DNA from: Nicoliella spurrieriana
GTDB lineage: Bacteria; Bacillota; Bacilli; Lactobacillales; Lactobacillaceae
Reading direction: 5' to 3'
Length of the DNA: 64,000 nt
Assembly: GCF_023380205.1 (NCBI RefSeq)
Contig: NZ_CP093360.1
Span: forward strand, 279,861-343,860
The notes beneath the pieces are model-generated. The model did no database searches. It was not told the DNA's origin and saw only the letters and a list, made by a program, of their open reading frames with translations. A program made the translations under genes and the position numbers. The first letter of the stretch is position 1. Every line of letters starts with the position of its first letter. Shown piece after piece: positions 1-9,447 of the stretch.

Positions 1-366
1 CGTGGGAATAATGACCTCATCACCAGGATTTAAAATCGTGGTAAAGACATCGTGGATTCCTTCCGCTAACCCAACGGTAGTTGTGATTTGAGTATCAGGA
101 TCATAATCCAGTCCATACTTATCCTTTAAAAATTTAACTGCGTTTTCACGAAGTGGTTTGATCCCGCGGGGGTCAGTGTAGTGACTTTGATCATCATTAA
201 TCGCCTTAATGGCAGCATCCTTAATGTGCCTTGGGGTTGGAAAATCTGGTTCGCCATACGTTAATGAAATCAATCCTGGAATATCAGCAATTTTTAAGTT
301 AAATTCCACAATCTCATTTGATTTCATTTTTTTAACTGAATCATTAATCTGATTTGATAAATCCAT
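1..366 (-). CDS. Class I/II pyridoxal-phosphate aminotransferase, N-terminal part (partial)
   Basis: The first 122 codons of an aminotransferase run off the left edge of the window. The start ATG follows an AGAGGCG ribosome binding site. The visible part has the fold-type I N-terminus: the SLTYGEPDFPTP stretch, then HYTDPRGIKPLRE, then TTTVGLAEGIHDVF, as in aspartate/aromatic aminotransferases of lactobacilli (AraT/PatA type). The PLP lysine lies outside the window. It is transcribed from a T-box leader whose specifier codon reads as AUG, so it may serve Met metabolism, for example transamination of the Met keto acid. Substrate is inferred only; aspartate aminotransferase is the main alternative. 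Confidence 0.85.
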   Translation of the reverse strand, partial: MDLSNQINDSVKKMKSNEIVEFNLKIADIPGLISLTYGEPDFPTPRHIKDAAIKAINDDQSHYTDPRGIKPLRENAVKFLKDKYGLDYDPDTQITTTVGLAEGIHDVFTTILNPGDEVIIPT

Positions 367-401
367 ATTGAACGCCTCTTTTACTATTTTTTGATCATAA
401 A

Positions 402-656
402 CAAAAAGCCCCGCTTCTAAATCAATTAGAAGCGGAGCAACCGCGGTACCATTCTAAATTAAATCCATGTGATCATGAACCCTTCTCAATAATGTTTATC
501 AATTAAACATGTGCACTAATAATGAAGTGCCAATCCATCATCACCTAAATATCGATGATACCAAATCACAGGCCATTTTCCCCCACCTTCACTAATTCAC
601 TTTCATCGCCCGTGAATTTTCTGAGTAGTGCTAATAAGGTACTTTCCTGATCACAT
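402..656 (-). promoter_or_regulatory. T-box leader, apparent Met (AUG) specifier
   Basis: The T-box antiterminator motif AATGGTACCGCGG reads on the minus strand at 441-453. It is followed by a GC-rich terminator hairpin and T run at 403-438, just upstream of the aminotransferase. Stem I has an apical loop with GCGATGAA flanked by complementary AATTCAC and GTGAATT. About 23 nt 3' of it the pattern GAA-A-AUG-GCCUGUGA (AUG at 574-576) aligns with the usual GAA-N-specifier register. The amino acid assignment is by eye and needs a covariance model. Confidence 0.8.
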
Positions 657-744
657 TGTTTTATTTATTAATCATTTTCTAATCATATTATAATTCTTTT
701 TGGATAAAATTCAATAGTTAAAGCGCTTTTTTTAAATAATTAAA

Positions 745-780
745 CAAAAAAGGAACCTGAAGTAAGTCAGGTTCCTTTTG
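745..780 (-). terminator. Intrinsic terminator after the hydratase gene
   Basis: An AAGGAACCTGA / TCAGGTTCCTT inverted repeat with T runs on both sides sits directly downstream of the minus-strand hydratase. It also separates that gene from the T-box transcript beyond. Confidence 0.8.
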
Positions 781-815
781 CTAAGGGGGTTGTCTAATCT
801 TAAATTTATCTAAAA

Positions 816-1643
816 CTATTCTTTAACGTTAACGGTAACGTCACTAAAGCCATTGTCGAATTTAGCAGTCCAGTCACCCTCAGTTAAACGTGGTGGTAAT
901 AAGAAGGTTCCAGATGATACCCGTTGGCCAGCTTTAAATGATTGCCCCTGTTCGTGTAATTTCTTCACGAGCCATTGAAGTGAATTGAGTGGGTTTCCTA
1001 ATACTTCTGAAGAAACTCCATCCACTTCTTCTTTGCCATTATGGTAAAGTTTGGTATGAACATTTTCTAAATCCTTTAAGCTGAATTCGCTAGTGTCACG
1101 TTCTTCACCGTAAACGACATAGCCACCAACAGCTGCATCGGACATTACTAAGTACTTGGATAGGGATGGGAACCAATCAGAGAATCGTGAATCAGGGACT
1201 TCCACTCCTGAAGCAACGGTCGTCTTACGAGCTAAGTCTTCTAATGAATCATTAACTGATAGATCTTCCTTAGCCTTAAAGACTAATTCCACTTCGGCTA
1301 ATGGATCCATTAAATCACTACTCAATGATAATGTTGCTGGTGATTTTACAAAGTGATCTTGTACTTGAGCACCATATAATGGTTCGGTGGAGTCAAACAT
1401 GTCTTGGGTTTGCTTACTAGTAAGGCTTACTTTGTACCCACCTAATGGTTGTGCCTTAAGCTCCATTAATCGGCGTTGAACCCGATATGATGCTTCTTCA
1501 TCATTCATTAAGTTAGTCCAATCATCCATCTTTAATGCTTCACGATTCATGTAAGCATGGTAAAGGGCTTGTGCTAATTTTTCTTCAGTGTCGTTTAATC
1601 CTACTACAGTTTCGTTGGTTTGGTTAGTTCTAGTGTTTGTCAT
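816..1643 (-). CDS. 2-keto-4-pentenoate hydratase (MhpD) / fumarylacetoacetate hydrolase family protein
   Basis: A 275-residue soluble protein of the MhpD type. Family signatures are the GYKVSLTS segment, the acidic metal-site stretch AEVELVFKAKEDL, the GVEVPDSRF segment and the C-terminal LGNPLNSLQWLVKKL followed by GQRVSSGTF. The family hydrates 2-hydroxy-2,4-dienoates or decarboxylates related keto acids using a divalent metal. The start has an AGAGGAGCG site. It lies alone behind a T-box at 1802-2075. A clear paralogue sits at 44162-44947 at the head of an Ile-attenuated operon, which suggests both act in the same keto-acid chemistry linked to branched-chain amino acids. The actual substrate is unknown. 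Confidence 0.85.
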   Translation of the reverse strand: MTNTRTNQTNETVVGLNDTEEKLAQALYHAYMNREALKMDDWTNLMNDEEASYRVQRRLMELKAQPLGGYKVSLTSKQTQDMFDSTEPLYGAQVQDHFVKSPATLSLSSDLMDPLAEVELVFKAKEDLSVNDSLEDLARKTTVASGVEVPDSRFSDWFPSLSKYLVMSDAAVGGYVVYGEERDTSEFSLKDLENVHTKLYHNGKEEVDGVSSEVLGNPLNSLQWLVKKLHEQGQSFKAGQRVSSGTFLLPPRLTEGDWTAKFDNGFSDVTVNVKE

Positions 1644-1801
1644 AATAAATCGCTCCTCTATATTTTAGAACGAATCAGAAATAATGATTCGTACTATCTT
1701 CCTAATGTAGTTTTTAATCTGAATCTGTCCTTCATCTGAGTTGTTACTAATCTCTGATTTCATACGAACCACTTCTTTCCTTAATTATGATTTCAGAAAA
1801 C

Positions 1802-2075
1802 AAAAAGCGCCCTTAGCCTCCCAACTAAAATTGGGATCCTAAGGGCGCTCACGCGCGTTACCACCTTAATTTATCAAGCAAAAAGCACTTGACCTCGACG
1901 TACGGTTTATTCAACGATACGCTGGCATGATAACGGGTGCTTCCGGTAGGACTTACTTAAGATTCAGTCTACTAACTAAAGAATGATAACTACTCATAAT
2001 CTCACTACATTGTCTCATCAACCCAATGCTTTCTGAAAGATCGACTAATTCGTTTTTTCTTATAATCGCTATTTG
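1802..2075 (-). promoter_or_regulatory. T-box leader of the hydratase gene; specifier uncertain (Ile or Leu)
   Basis: The minus strand carries AAGGTGGTAACGCGCG (1852-1867), then a long GC-rich hairpin ending in a T run (1802-1849), about 160 bases before the hydratase start. Upstream lies an apical loop with TTGATGAGA between GCATTG and CAATGT. The specifier zone reads GTGAGATTATGAG. This could place AUU (Ile) or UUA (Leu) as the specifier; the spacing is shorter than in the other T-boxes here. Confidence 0.75.
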
Positions 2076-2151
2076 TTTATCTGATTGACTACAAGTATAT
2101 ACCCTAAAATTATAAAGTCAACACTTTTTGCAATTTTATTTTAATTTATTT

Positions 2152-3567
2152 TTAATTGTGCTTTTCCATCTTAGAATGATGCTTCCCATATACTAGGTAA
2201 ATCGCCATTCCAATGGCAAACCAAACGATAAATCGAATCCATGTTTCCCAATTTAACCCTAGAATTAATGCAAAGCAGAAGATAATTGATACGATCGGCA
2301 CGTATGGAACCCCGGGGACCTTAAAGCCACGGTGGATTTCTGGGTGTTTCTTGCGCATCCAAATGATTCCTGCTGACACCAAAATGAAAGCAACTAGGGT
2401 TCCAATATTAACCATTTCTGATAGAACGTTTAAGTTGATCAGCCCAGCAACCAGTGCAGTAATAATGCCAAAAAACCAAGTTCCCTTTACTGGCACTTGT
2501 CGCTTCTTATCGACATCACCAAAAAACTTCGGAAAGAGCCCATCACGTCCCATTGAATAACTAATTCTAGTTTGACCATATAATGAAACTAAGGTAACGG
2601 TCGTCATTCCTAAAATGGCCCCGATACTTACAATTACTGATAACCAAGTTTGACCAGTTACCCGAAGGACTGCAATTACCGGATCGTTTAAGTAGTCTTT
2701 AAATGCCGTGTACTTAACGACTCCAGTCATGATAAGGGTCATAATGACGTATAGAACAGTTGCAATCACCAAGGAAAACATGATCCCCCGTGGTAGCGTT
2801 TTAGAAGGATTAATCGTTTCTTCAGCACTAGATGATACAGCATCAAACCCAATAAATGAGAAAAAGACAATGGATGCACCAGGTAAAATCCCGGTCTTTA
2901 CACCATGGGTTACCGAATACCATCCATATGGTGCAAATGGCTTCCAATTATAGCTCTTAATGGCCCAAAATGTGGAAACAATAAACAACAGGATTACCCC
3001 AATTTTAACAAAAACCATAATATCATTAATCCGCTTAGTCTGGTTGATTCCCTGCGCAATCACAAACGTTAGAATGATGATCAATAAAAATGCGGGAAGA
3101 TTAAAGTAGGAGGTCACTCCGGGAGTGGTTCCAGCCGCACTAGCCAACGAAGCTGGAATATTAATGCCAAAACTATGCAATAGACTGACAAAATATCCAG
3201 ACCAACCAACTGCAACTGCTGATGCCCCTAAAGCATATTCCAGAATTAGGTCCCATCCGATTACAAACGCAATGATTTCGCCAAATGCTAAGTAAGAATA
3301 AGTATAAGCAGACCCTGAAATGGGTGCGAATGAAGCAAATTCACCATAACAAAGGCCGGCAAAGCCACAACAGATTGCAGCAACAATAAAAGAAATGATA
3401 ATTGATGGTCCGGCAGTTAAAGCTGCTTTCCCAGTTAAAACAAAAATCCCAGTTCCAATAATTTCACCAATTCCTAGTAAAGTTAAGTCCATTGTTTTTA
3501 GGCTTCGCTTTAGAGGGGATGTGTGAGCAGTCAAGACCGCTAAATCCTTTTTTCTAAAAACATCCAT
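2152..3567 (-). CDS. APC superfamily amino acid permease (YfnA/CAT-like)
   Basis: A 471-residue polytopic membrane protein with about 12 hydrophobic segments. The N-terminus has the APC hallmark GIGEIIGTGIFVLTG near residue 32, and FSFIGFDAVSSSAEE in the middle, typical of cationic amino acid transporter-like (YfnA) permeases that import amino acids with protons. It is monocistronic, faces away from the divergent hexosaminidase gene, and has no T-box of its own: the T-box that follows it belongs to the hydratase. Substrate cannot be read from sequence. Confidence 0.88.
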   Translation of the reverse strand: MDVFRKKDLAVLTAHTSPLKRSLKTMDLTLLGIGEIIGTGIFVLTGKAALTAGPSIIISFIVAAICCGFAGLCYGEFASFAPISGSAYTYSYLAFGEIIAFVIGWDLILEYALGASAVAVGWSGYFVSLLHSFGINIPASLASAAGTTPGVTSYFNLPAFLLIIILTFVIAQGINQTKRINDIMVFVKIGVILLFIVSTFWAIKSYNWKPFAPYGWYSVTHGVKTGILPGASIVFFSFIGFDAVSSSAEETINPSKTLPRGIMFSLVIATVLYVIMTLIMTGVVKYTAFKDYLNDPVIAVLRVTGQTWLSVIVSIGAILGMTTVTLVSLYGQTRISYSMGRDGLFPKFFGDVDKKRQVPVKGTWFFGIITALVAGLINLNVLSEMVNIGTLVAFILVSAGIIWMRKKHPEIHRGFKVPGVPYVPIVSIIFCFALILGLNWETWIRFIVWFAIGMAIYLVYGKHHSKMEKHN

Positions 3568-3786
3568 TTCATCACCCCATCATATGAATTATTACAATAT
3601 GATTATAATTATTAAATTATTTCTAATTATATTCTAACAAAAGAAACTAGTCAAGGGCTAATGTAATAAGAAATAACATCAATCGAAATATTACAAGTCC
3701 AGTTTGTTTTTAATTAAGATGTAACTATACTACAATATGTGATAATTTAATTAGTGATATAATGTTATAAAAGAGAGATGATTAAT

Positions 3787-4926
3787 ATGAATTGGATCAA
3801 AAATAAGCCATTATTTTGGTGTGGATTACTTGTATTACTAACAATTTTTGGAATCATTTTCAGTAGTAATGTTCAAGCATCCAGCTTTCGTTGGCACGGT
3901 CTGGATTATGATGATGCTAGAAATCCAACCGACGTCAAACAAATTAAAATCATGATTGACGACATTGCAAAACATAAGGGGAACTACCTTAAATTACACT
4001 TATCTGATGATACAGATTTTGCAATTGAAAATGACACAATTGGTCAAACCACCCAACGTTACCCCACCATGAAAAACGGGCTTTACTATAATTCACAAAC
4101 AAAGAAGTTATTTATGAGCAAACAACAATTTAGTGATGTCGTTCAATATGGACTACAAAAACACATTATTGTAATCCCAGAAATTGATATTCCATCACAT
4201 TCAGTTGGACTTCATAATGTCTTAAAGTATACTAATCCTGAGCTGGATAAAAAAACATATGATTCTGCGTACGAACAATTTAGTTATGGTAAGAAAGCGA
4301 CTAAGGATATGTTTAAAACGATGCTTCAAGAATACTTACCGTTAATTCCTGCGAATACCCCGGTTGGGACTGGTGGTGATGAGTTAGCAGTTGCTAGTAA
4401 ACAACACAAAGAATCATTATTGAAATTTGATAATGAAATTGATGCCAGTCTGGGTAGTCATCCAATGTGGATCTATAACGATAGTGCACAAAAACAGACC
4501 TATAAGCGCTTAAATAAGGACATTGTAATTGAATATTGGAGTCAAACTGGTGATCAGGACGTTAAGGCATACACTAAGGATAATATTAAAAATAATGCAA
4601 CTGCATCACAGTTGCTTAAAAATGGACATAAATTAGTGAACATTAATTCTTACTTTTTATACTTACTTCCTGAAACAAGCTTCGTTACTAAAAAGAATTA
4701 TAAGTACTACTTGAAGGATTTAAATAGTTACTTTGGTGAAAATATTTTTAACGAATCTAATTTCTATACTAAGGTTAAAACCTCTAAAAACATTATCGGA
4801 TCTGCTTCTAGTATCTGGTATGATAATAAGCCGCAGATGACCCCTAAGCAAACCGTTAAAAAATTGATGCCGTGGGTTGATGGTTTTCTAGACTGGGTTC
4901 GAAAGGGTAAACTAACCGTTAAATAG
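3787..4926 (+). CDS. Secreted glycoside hydrolase family 20-like beta-N-acetylhexosaminidase
   Basis: A protein of about 379 residues starting MNWIKNK, with a basic N-terminus, a hydrophobic core and a VQASS-type cleavage region: an export signal. The mature part is a GH20-like TIM barrel: FRWHGLDYDDAR, LKLHLSDDTDFAIE, then IVIPEIDIPSHS, then the acid/base pair in GTGGDE. These enzymes remove terminal GlcNAc or GalNAc by substrate-assisted catalysis. There is no anchor motif and no N-terminal GH20b domain, so it is shorter than many relatives. An in-frame ATG nine bases upstream is possible, but the AGAGATGAT element fits the later start, a layout repeated at 17838 and 45640. Confidence 0.82.
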   Translation: MNWIKNKPLFWCGLLVLLTIFGIIFSSNVQASSFRWHGLDYDDARNPTDVKQIKIMIDDIAKHKGNYLKLHLSDDTDFAIENDTIGQTTQRYPTMKNGLYYNSQTKKLFMSKQQFSDVVQYGLQKHIIVIPEIDIPSHSVGLHNVLKYTNPELDKKTYDSAYEQFSYGKKATKDMFKTMLQEYLPLIPANTPVGTGGDELAVASKQHKESLLKFDNEIDASLGSHPMWIYNDSAQKQTYKRLNKDIVIEYWSQTGDQDVKAYTKDNIKNNATASQLLKNGHKLVNINSYFLYLLPETSFVTKKNYKYYLKDLNSYFGENIFNESNFYTKVKTSKNIIGSASSIWYDNKPQMTPKQTVKKLMPWVDGFLDWVRKGKLTVK

Positions 4927-4934
4927 GAATGATA

Positions 4935-4972
4935 AAGACATCTTTGTAGATATTTACTTAGATGTTTTTATT
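4935..4972 (+). terminator. Probable terminator after the hexosaminidase
   Basis: ACATCT and AGATGT arms around an AT-rich loop are followed by a T-rich tract, right after the stop codon. The stem is short. Confidence 0.5.
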
Positions 4973-5024
4973 TTTAATTTAAGTTACAGTAACAATAGAC
5001 TAAAAACTTTAATCACCTTTAATT

Positions 5025-5058
5025 AAAAACGCCCCCGATTAATAGTCGGAGGCGCTTC
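5025..5058 (-). terminator. Intrinsic terminator of the trp operon
   Basis: On the minus strand GCGCCTCCGACT / AATCGGGGGCG forms a GC-rich hairpin followed by TTTTT, just downstream of trpA. Confidence 0.88.
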
Positions 5059-5074
5059 TCATATTCATTTTCAA

Positions 5075-5857
5075 TTATTCATCGGCAGTCATTGCTGATT
5101 TAACTTGACTTGCGAATTCTTTTAGGTGTTTTGGTGCAGCTTGTTGATACTGCTCCACGATTTTTACAAATGCGCTTCCAATAATGACCCCATCTGCAAA
5201 TTGGCCTAATTCTTTTGCCTGCGATGGCTCATGCACCCCAAACCCAATTGCGACCGGTACGTCAGTATCAGCCCTAATCTGGTCAACAATCGAAGCTAAT
5301 CGGTCTGAGAAGTGATCACGTTCACCGGTAACCCCCAGTGAAGATACTAGGTAAACAAAGCCACTCGCATCGTTTGCAATTGCTTTAATCCGGTTCCCTG
5401 AATTCAAAGTAATCAGTGGAATTAAATCAATTGCATATTTATCTGCAAAGGGCTTTAATTCACCCTTTTCTTCATATGGTAAGTCTGGAATGATCAACCC
5501 GTTAATCCCAAATTGCTTGCAATCGCGACAGAATGCATCATAGCCATACTGTAAAACAATGTTTAGGTAGGTGAGAAACACTAATGGTACATTCGTTTGT
5601 TCACGAATCTTAACCACTGCGTCAAAAATTGCACTCATCGGTAAATCAAAGTCGCGAAGCGCCCGTAAGTCCGCCCGCTGAATAACGGGACCATCAGCAA
5701 TTGGATCAGAAAACGGAATTCCTAGTTCAACAACATCGGCCCCACCTTCAGCCAGGGCCACCACATTTGCAACGGTCGTTTCCATATCTGGATCATTAGC
5801 AGTCACAAACCCGACTAACTTATGGCGACCGGTAAAGGCATCTGATAATTTACTCAT
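5075..5857 (-). CDS. trpA: Tryptophan synthase alpha chain
   Basis: A 260-residue TIM-barrel protein cleaving indole-3-glycerol phosphate to indole and glyceraldehyde 3-phosphate, and passing indole to TrpB. The family signature with the catalytic Glu is intact ([19 protein letters not shown], about residues 41-59), as are the second catalytic Asp region ([14 protein letters not shown]) and the C-terminal phosphate-binding [10 protein letters not shown]. The ATG overlaps the end of trpB by eight bases, implying coupled translation. It is the last gene of the Trp T-box operon and is followed by a strong terminator. Confidence 0.97.
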   Translation of the reverse strand: MSKLSDAFTGRHKLVGFVTANDPDMETTVANVVALAEGGADVVELGIPFSDPIADGPVIQRADLRALRDFDLPMSAIFDAVVKIREQTNVPLVFLTYLNIVLQYGYDAFCRDCKQFGINGLIIPDLPYEEKGELKPFADKYAIDLIPLITLNSGNRIKAIANDASGFVYLVSSLGVTGERDHFSDRLASIVDQIRADTDVPVAIGFGVHEPSQAKELGQFADGVIIGSAFVKIVEQYQQAAPKHLKEFASQVKSAMTADE

Positions 5858-7040
5858 TTAAATCCACTCCTCGGTATTTGGCGATGGCAGCAACGTCTTT
5901 GTCGCCACGGCCTGATAAAGTACAAACAATAATTTGATCACGATCCATCTTAGGGGCAATCTTTTGAACGTATGCTACGGCATGACAACTTTCAATTGCA
6001 GCAGTGATTCCCTCTTCTTTGGCAATGTATTCGAAAGCATCTACGGCCTCATCATCAGTGATGCCAACGTATTGAGCCCGCTTTTTAGCTGCCAATTCAG
6101 CATGTTCAGGCCCGACTCCAGGATAATCCAATCCTGCAGAAATCGAATAGACCGGTTTGATTTGACCAGTATCATTTTGCAAGAACAATGATTTCATCCC
6201 ATGGAACACTCCCAGGCGGCCCTTTTCAATCGTTGCTGCAGTTAGGTCGGTGTCAACGCCCTTACCAGCAGCTTCGACCCCAATCAATTCGACCTCTGAA
6301 TCATTAATGTAATTAGCAAAACTCCCAATTGCATTACTCCCCCCACCAACACAGGCAATGACCTTATTTGGTAGGCGTCCAGTAGCGTCTAATATCTGTT
6401 GACGGGATTCCTTACTGATAACGCTTTGGAAGTCACGAACAATGGTCGGGTATGGATGGGGGCCGGTGGCTGATCCCATTACATAAAAGGTATCATCGCT
6501 ACGCTTTGCAAATTCCTGTAAGGCAGCGTTAATTGCATCCTTTAGAACCATTGATCCAGAAGTAACTGCGTGCACCTTTGCACCCAATAATTGCATCCGG
6601 TAAACATTTAATTTTTGGCGGTCTGTATCTTCTTTTCCCATGTAAATTTCACATTGCATCCCAAACAATGCGGCAATGGTGGCAGTTGCGACCCCATGTT
6701 GGCCAGCACCGGTTTCAGCAATTAAGCGCTTTTTTCCCATTCGCTTAGCAAGTAAGGCTTGTCCAATTACGTTATTAATCTTATGGGCTCCGGTATGGTT
6801 CAAGTCTTCGCGCTTAAAGTAAATTTGAGCACCACCGAGGTATTCACTCATCCGTTTAGCATAGTACAATAACGATGGCCGATTAGCATAATTTTCCAAT
6901 AAATCATGCAGTTCCCTTTGAAATTCGGGATCCTGTTTAGCTTCTTCATAGACTTTTGCCATCTTATTTAATTCATTCATTAATGTTTCGGGGACGTATT
7001 GTCCACCGTATTCAACAAATTTACCGTTTGATTTTAACAT
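5850..7040 (-). CDS. trpB: Tryptophan synthase beta chain
   Basis: A 396-residue PLP enzyme condensing indole with serine to give tryptophan. The PLP lysine lies in [19 protein letters not shown] (about residue 86). The phosphate-binding glycine loop is [10 protein letters not shown] and the GAGQHG segment is present. Length is normal for TrpB1. A strong AAGGAGT site precedes the ATG. It sits between trpF (13-base gap) and trpA (8-base overlap) in the complete operon. Confidence 0.97.
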   Translation of the reverse strand: MLKSNGKFVEYGGQYVPETLMNELNKMAKVYEEAKQDPEFQRELHDLLENYANRPSLLYYAKRMSEYLGGAQIYFKREDLNHTGAHKINNVIGQALLAKRMGKKRLIAETGAGQHGVATATIAALFGMQCEIYMGKEDTDRQKLNVYRMQLLGAKVHAVTSGSMVLKDAINAALQEFAKRSDDTFYVMGSATGPHPYPTIVRDFQSVISKESRQQILDATGRLPNKVIACVGGGSNAIGSFANYINDSEVELIGVEAAGKGVDTDLTAATIEKGRLGVFHGMKSLFLQNDTGQIKPVYSISAGLDYPGVGPEHAELAAKKRAQYVGITDDEAVDAFEYIAKEEGITAAIESCHAVAYVQKIAPKMDRDQIIVCTLSGRGDKDVAAIAKYRGVDLNE

Positions 7041-7052
7041 ATTATTAACTCC

Positions 7053-7637
7053 TTAATTTGAATGGGCAATGGTAACCATTTTATTAACTAACTCATAGCT
7101 TTTCTTTCCAGCGGCCTCAACGCCACTACTAACGTCTAAATAATCTGGTGCAACCGTGTCAATTGCCCTTTGAGCATTATTAGGATTCAACCCTCCCGCT
7201 AGGATGATGGGTTGTTTAACCTGGATTTGTAACGACTGCCAATCTAGCGGTTGCCCAGAACCATTTCCACTATCAACCATCACATAATCAGCATTAGTTG
7301 TAGTCACTGATTGGCGGGACGGCTTAAAGACTCTAATCACTGGAATCCCAGCATTTTGTAACGCTTGAACATCATCTTCAGTTTGATCACCATGTAATTG
7401 GGCCACTTGAATGACACCGTCATTTGCCAATTGAATGATTTCGTCAATCGGGGTGTCAACAAAGACGCCGACCGCTTTAATTTGGGAATCTAATTGGATA
7501 CGAAGTTGCTGAGCCTGTTTGCTAGTTACTTGATGCCTACCGCCTGCAAACACAAATCCAGCTAAGTCGGGGTGGACTTGGTTGATAATCTCAATTTCAG
7601 TTGGATTGGTCAAGCCACAGATTTTAATTTTAGTCAT
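7053..7637 (-). CDS. trpF: Phosphoribosylanthranilate isomerase
   Basis: A 194-residue TIM barrel, slightly shorter than the usual 200-210, catalysing the Amadori rearrangement of phosphoribosylanthranilate. The N-terminal catalytic Cys motif KICGLT, the GVFVDTP strand, the QLHGDQ segment, the catalytic Asp in YVMVDSGNGSGQPLDW and the phosphate-binding ILAGGLNPNNA are all present. It immediately follows trpC in the operon. Confidence 0.95.
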   Translation of the reverse strand: MTKIKICGLTNPTEIEIINQVHPDLAGFVFAGGRHQVTSKQAQQLRIQLDSQIKAVGVFVDTPIDEIIQLANDGVIQVAQLHGDQTEDDVQALQNAGIPVIRVFKPSRQSVTTTNADYVMVDSGNGSGQPLDWQSLQIQVKQPIILAGGLNPNNAQRAIDTVAPDYLDVSSGVEAAGKKSYELVNKMVTIAHSN

Positions 7638-8420
7638 CTAGTCAATCTCCTGAGCCGCTTCGATGAACGCAGCTTTATTGTTCGAACGCATCAAGGTTTC
7701 ACCGATCAACACCCCATTAACACCGATTTCAGCAAGTTTTTGAACATCCGCAACCGTTTTAACCCCACTTTCAGCAATAAATGCGACTGACTTTGGAACT
7801 AGTGGTCGTAGTTTAATACTGTTTTCAAATGAGACGGTGAAGTTTTTCAGGTTCCGATTATTAACCCCGATCATCTTAGCCCCAGCGTTCAATGCGACTT
7901 TAATTTCAGCTTCGTCATGAGCTTCAACGATTGCAGCTAACCCCAGTTGATGCGCTAATTTTAAGTATGCACTCAGTTGCTCCGGAGTCAAAATAGCAAC
8001 AATTAATAAAATGATTTTGGCTCCCGAAGCCTTAGCCTGATAAATCATGTAAGGATCAATGGTAAAGTCCTTTCGTAGGACCGGTGTGTCTACGTGTTCA
8101 GTAATCGTCTGTAAGTATTTTAAGTCACCCTTGAAGTAATCAGGTTCGGTCAGCACTGAAATCGCAGTCACCCCCGCAGCTGAATACTGCTCAGCAATTT
8201 CTAAGTATGGAAAGTCATTTACGATAATTCCCTTCGATGGCGAGGCCTTCTTAACTTCCCCTATTACATGCACCCCAGTGCTCAAGAATCGATCATAGAT
8301 ATCCTGTGCATTGGTCTTTGGTTGCTTCAACGCTGCTTGCTTAACCGTTGCCAACGGAGTTTGCTGCATTTCAAGGTTAATTCGGTCGCTAGTTGCACTT
8401 ACTAAGTCATCTAAAATCAT
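7638..8420 (-). CDS. trpC: Indole-3-glycerol-phosphate synthase
   Basis: A 260-residue TIM barrel making the indole ring from carboxyphenylaminodeoxyribulose phosphate. Signatures are HVIGEVKKASPSKGII (about residues 51-66), PVLRKDFTIDPYMIYQAKASGA with the catalytic Lys, GVNNRNLKNF, and FIAESGVKT. It starts behind an AAGGAGGAAG site. It is a separate gene from trpF, as usual in Gram-positive bacteria, and adjoins trpF without a gap. Confidence 0.96.
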   Translation of the reverse strand: MILDDLVSATSDRINLEMQQTPLATVKQAALKQPKTNAQDIYDRFLSTGVHVIGEVKKASPSKGIIVNDFPYLEIAEQYSAAGVTAISVLTEPDYFKGDLKYLQTITEHVDTPVLRKDFTIDPYMIYQAKASGAKIILLIVAILTPEQLSAYLKLAHQLGLAAIVEAHDEAEIKVALNAGAKMIGVNNRNLKNFTVSFENSIKLRPLVPKSVAFIAESGVKTVADVQKLAEIGVNGVLIGETLMRSNNKAAFIEAAQEID

Positions 8421-8432
8421 TCCGCTTCCTCC

Positions 8433-9434
8433 TTAATATTCCAATAATTCAGCCAACAGTTGTTTGGGTTTGCCGTTATCAATTGCTTCTGCCGCTAAGT
8501 GAATCCCCTCACTGATCGAAGTGGCTGGGCGGATCGTATTGATTGCTAGTCCAGCGTTCAATAGTACGATATCACGCTTAGCACCGGGTTCCCCAGCTAA
8601 GATGGCATTAGTAATTGCAGCATTCTCCACTGGCGTTCCACCAATAATGTCAGCCTTAGGATAGCGCTTTAAGCCAAACTCTTCGGGAGTAATGGTGGTA
8701 ACATCCCCAACTTTACCGTTCACAACGCTAACCACCTTCGTGGGCGCTGAAATGGAGGCCTCGTCTAAACCATCAGTTCCATAAATGACCTTTGCGTTCA
8801 CTACCCCTAGTTTTTGGAGCACTTGGGCCATCGGTTTAAGAAGGGCTGCATCGTAAACCCCCAACAATTGTGATTGTGCGTGGGCCGGGTTTGCAAGCGG
8901 GCCTAAGATGTTAAAGATGGTCCGGATGCCTAGTTCCTTTCTAACCGGTGCGACGTACTTCATTGCTTGATGGTACCGTTGGGCAAATAAGAACGTAAAG
9001 TTCTTATCTTCAAGCATTTTTTGGCTAGTGGCAGCATCTAGATCAATGTTGAAGCCGAGCGCTTGAAGGACATCAGCAGCCCCGCTTTTGGACGATGCAG
9101 CCCGATTGCCATGTTTAACAACTGGAATGCCCATACTAGCTAACACCAAACTAGTGGTCGTTGAAATATTAAATGAATTAGAATGGTCACCACCAGTCCC
9201 CACAATATCGATTGCATCGTGTTCAGCTTCAAATTCAGCAGCATGTTCACGCATTGAGTGGGCAGCGCCCGCAATTTCTTCAACGGTCGGATTTTTCACC
9301 GACAAGCCGGTCAATAGTGAAGCGATTTTAATCGAGCTGACCTTGCCATCCATAATTTCATCCATTACTTGAATCATTTCATCATAAGTTAAATCTTGGT
9401 TCATCGTTAGTTGTTCAATTGCTTCATCAATCAT
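8433..9434 (-). CDS. trpD: Anthranilate phosphoribosyltransferase
   Basis: About 333 residues from the start MIDEAIEQL; an in-frame GTG three codons earlier is less likely because the GGAGTG element is then the ribosome binding site. It transfers phosphoribosyl from PRPP to anthranilate. The PRPP and metal motifs are visible: IVGTGGDHSNSFNIST, VKHGNRAASSKSGAAD, and the acidic DGLDEAS. It lies between trpG and trpC in the same transcript. Confidence 0.96.
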   Translation of the reverse strand: MIDEAIEQLTMNQDLTYDEMIQVMDEIMDGKVSSIKIASLLTGLSVKNPTVEEIAGAAHSMREHAAEFEAEHDAIDIVGTGGDHSNSFNISTTTSLVLASMGIPVVKHGNRAASSKSGAADVLQALGFNIDLDAATSQKMLEDKNFTFLFAQRYHQAMKYVAPVRKELGIRTIFNILGPLANPAHAQSQLLGVYDAALLKPMAQVLQKLGVVNAKVIYGTDGLDEASISAPTKVVSVVNGKVGDVTTITPEEFGLKRYPKADIIGGTPVENAAITNAILAGEPGAKRDIVLLNAGLAINTIRPATSISEGIHLAAEAIDNGKPKQLLAELLEY

Positions 9435-9447
9435 TTTGATCACTCCA

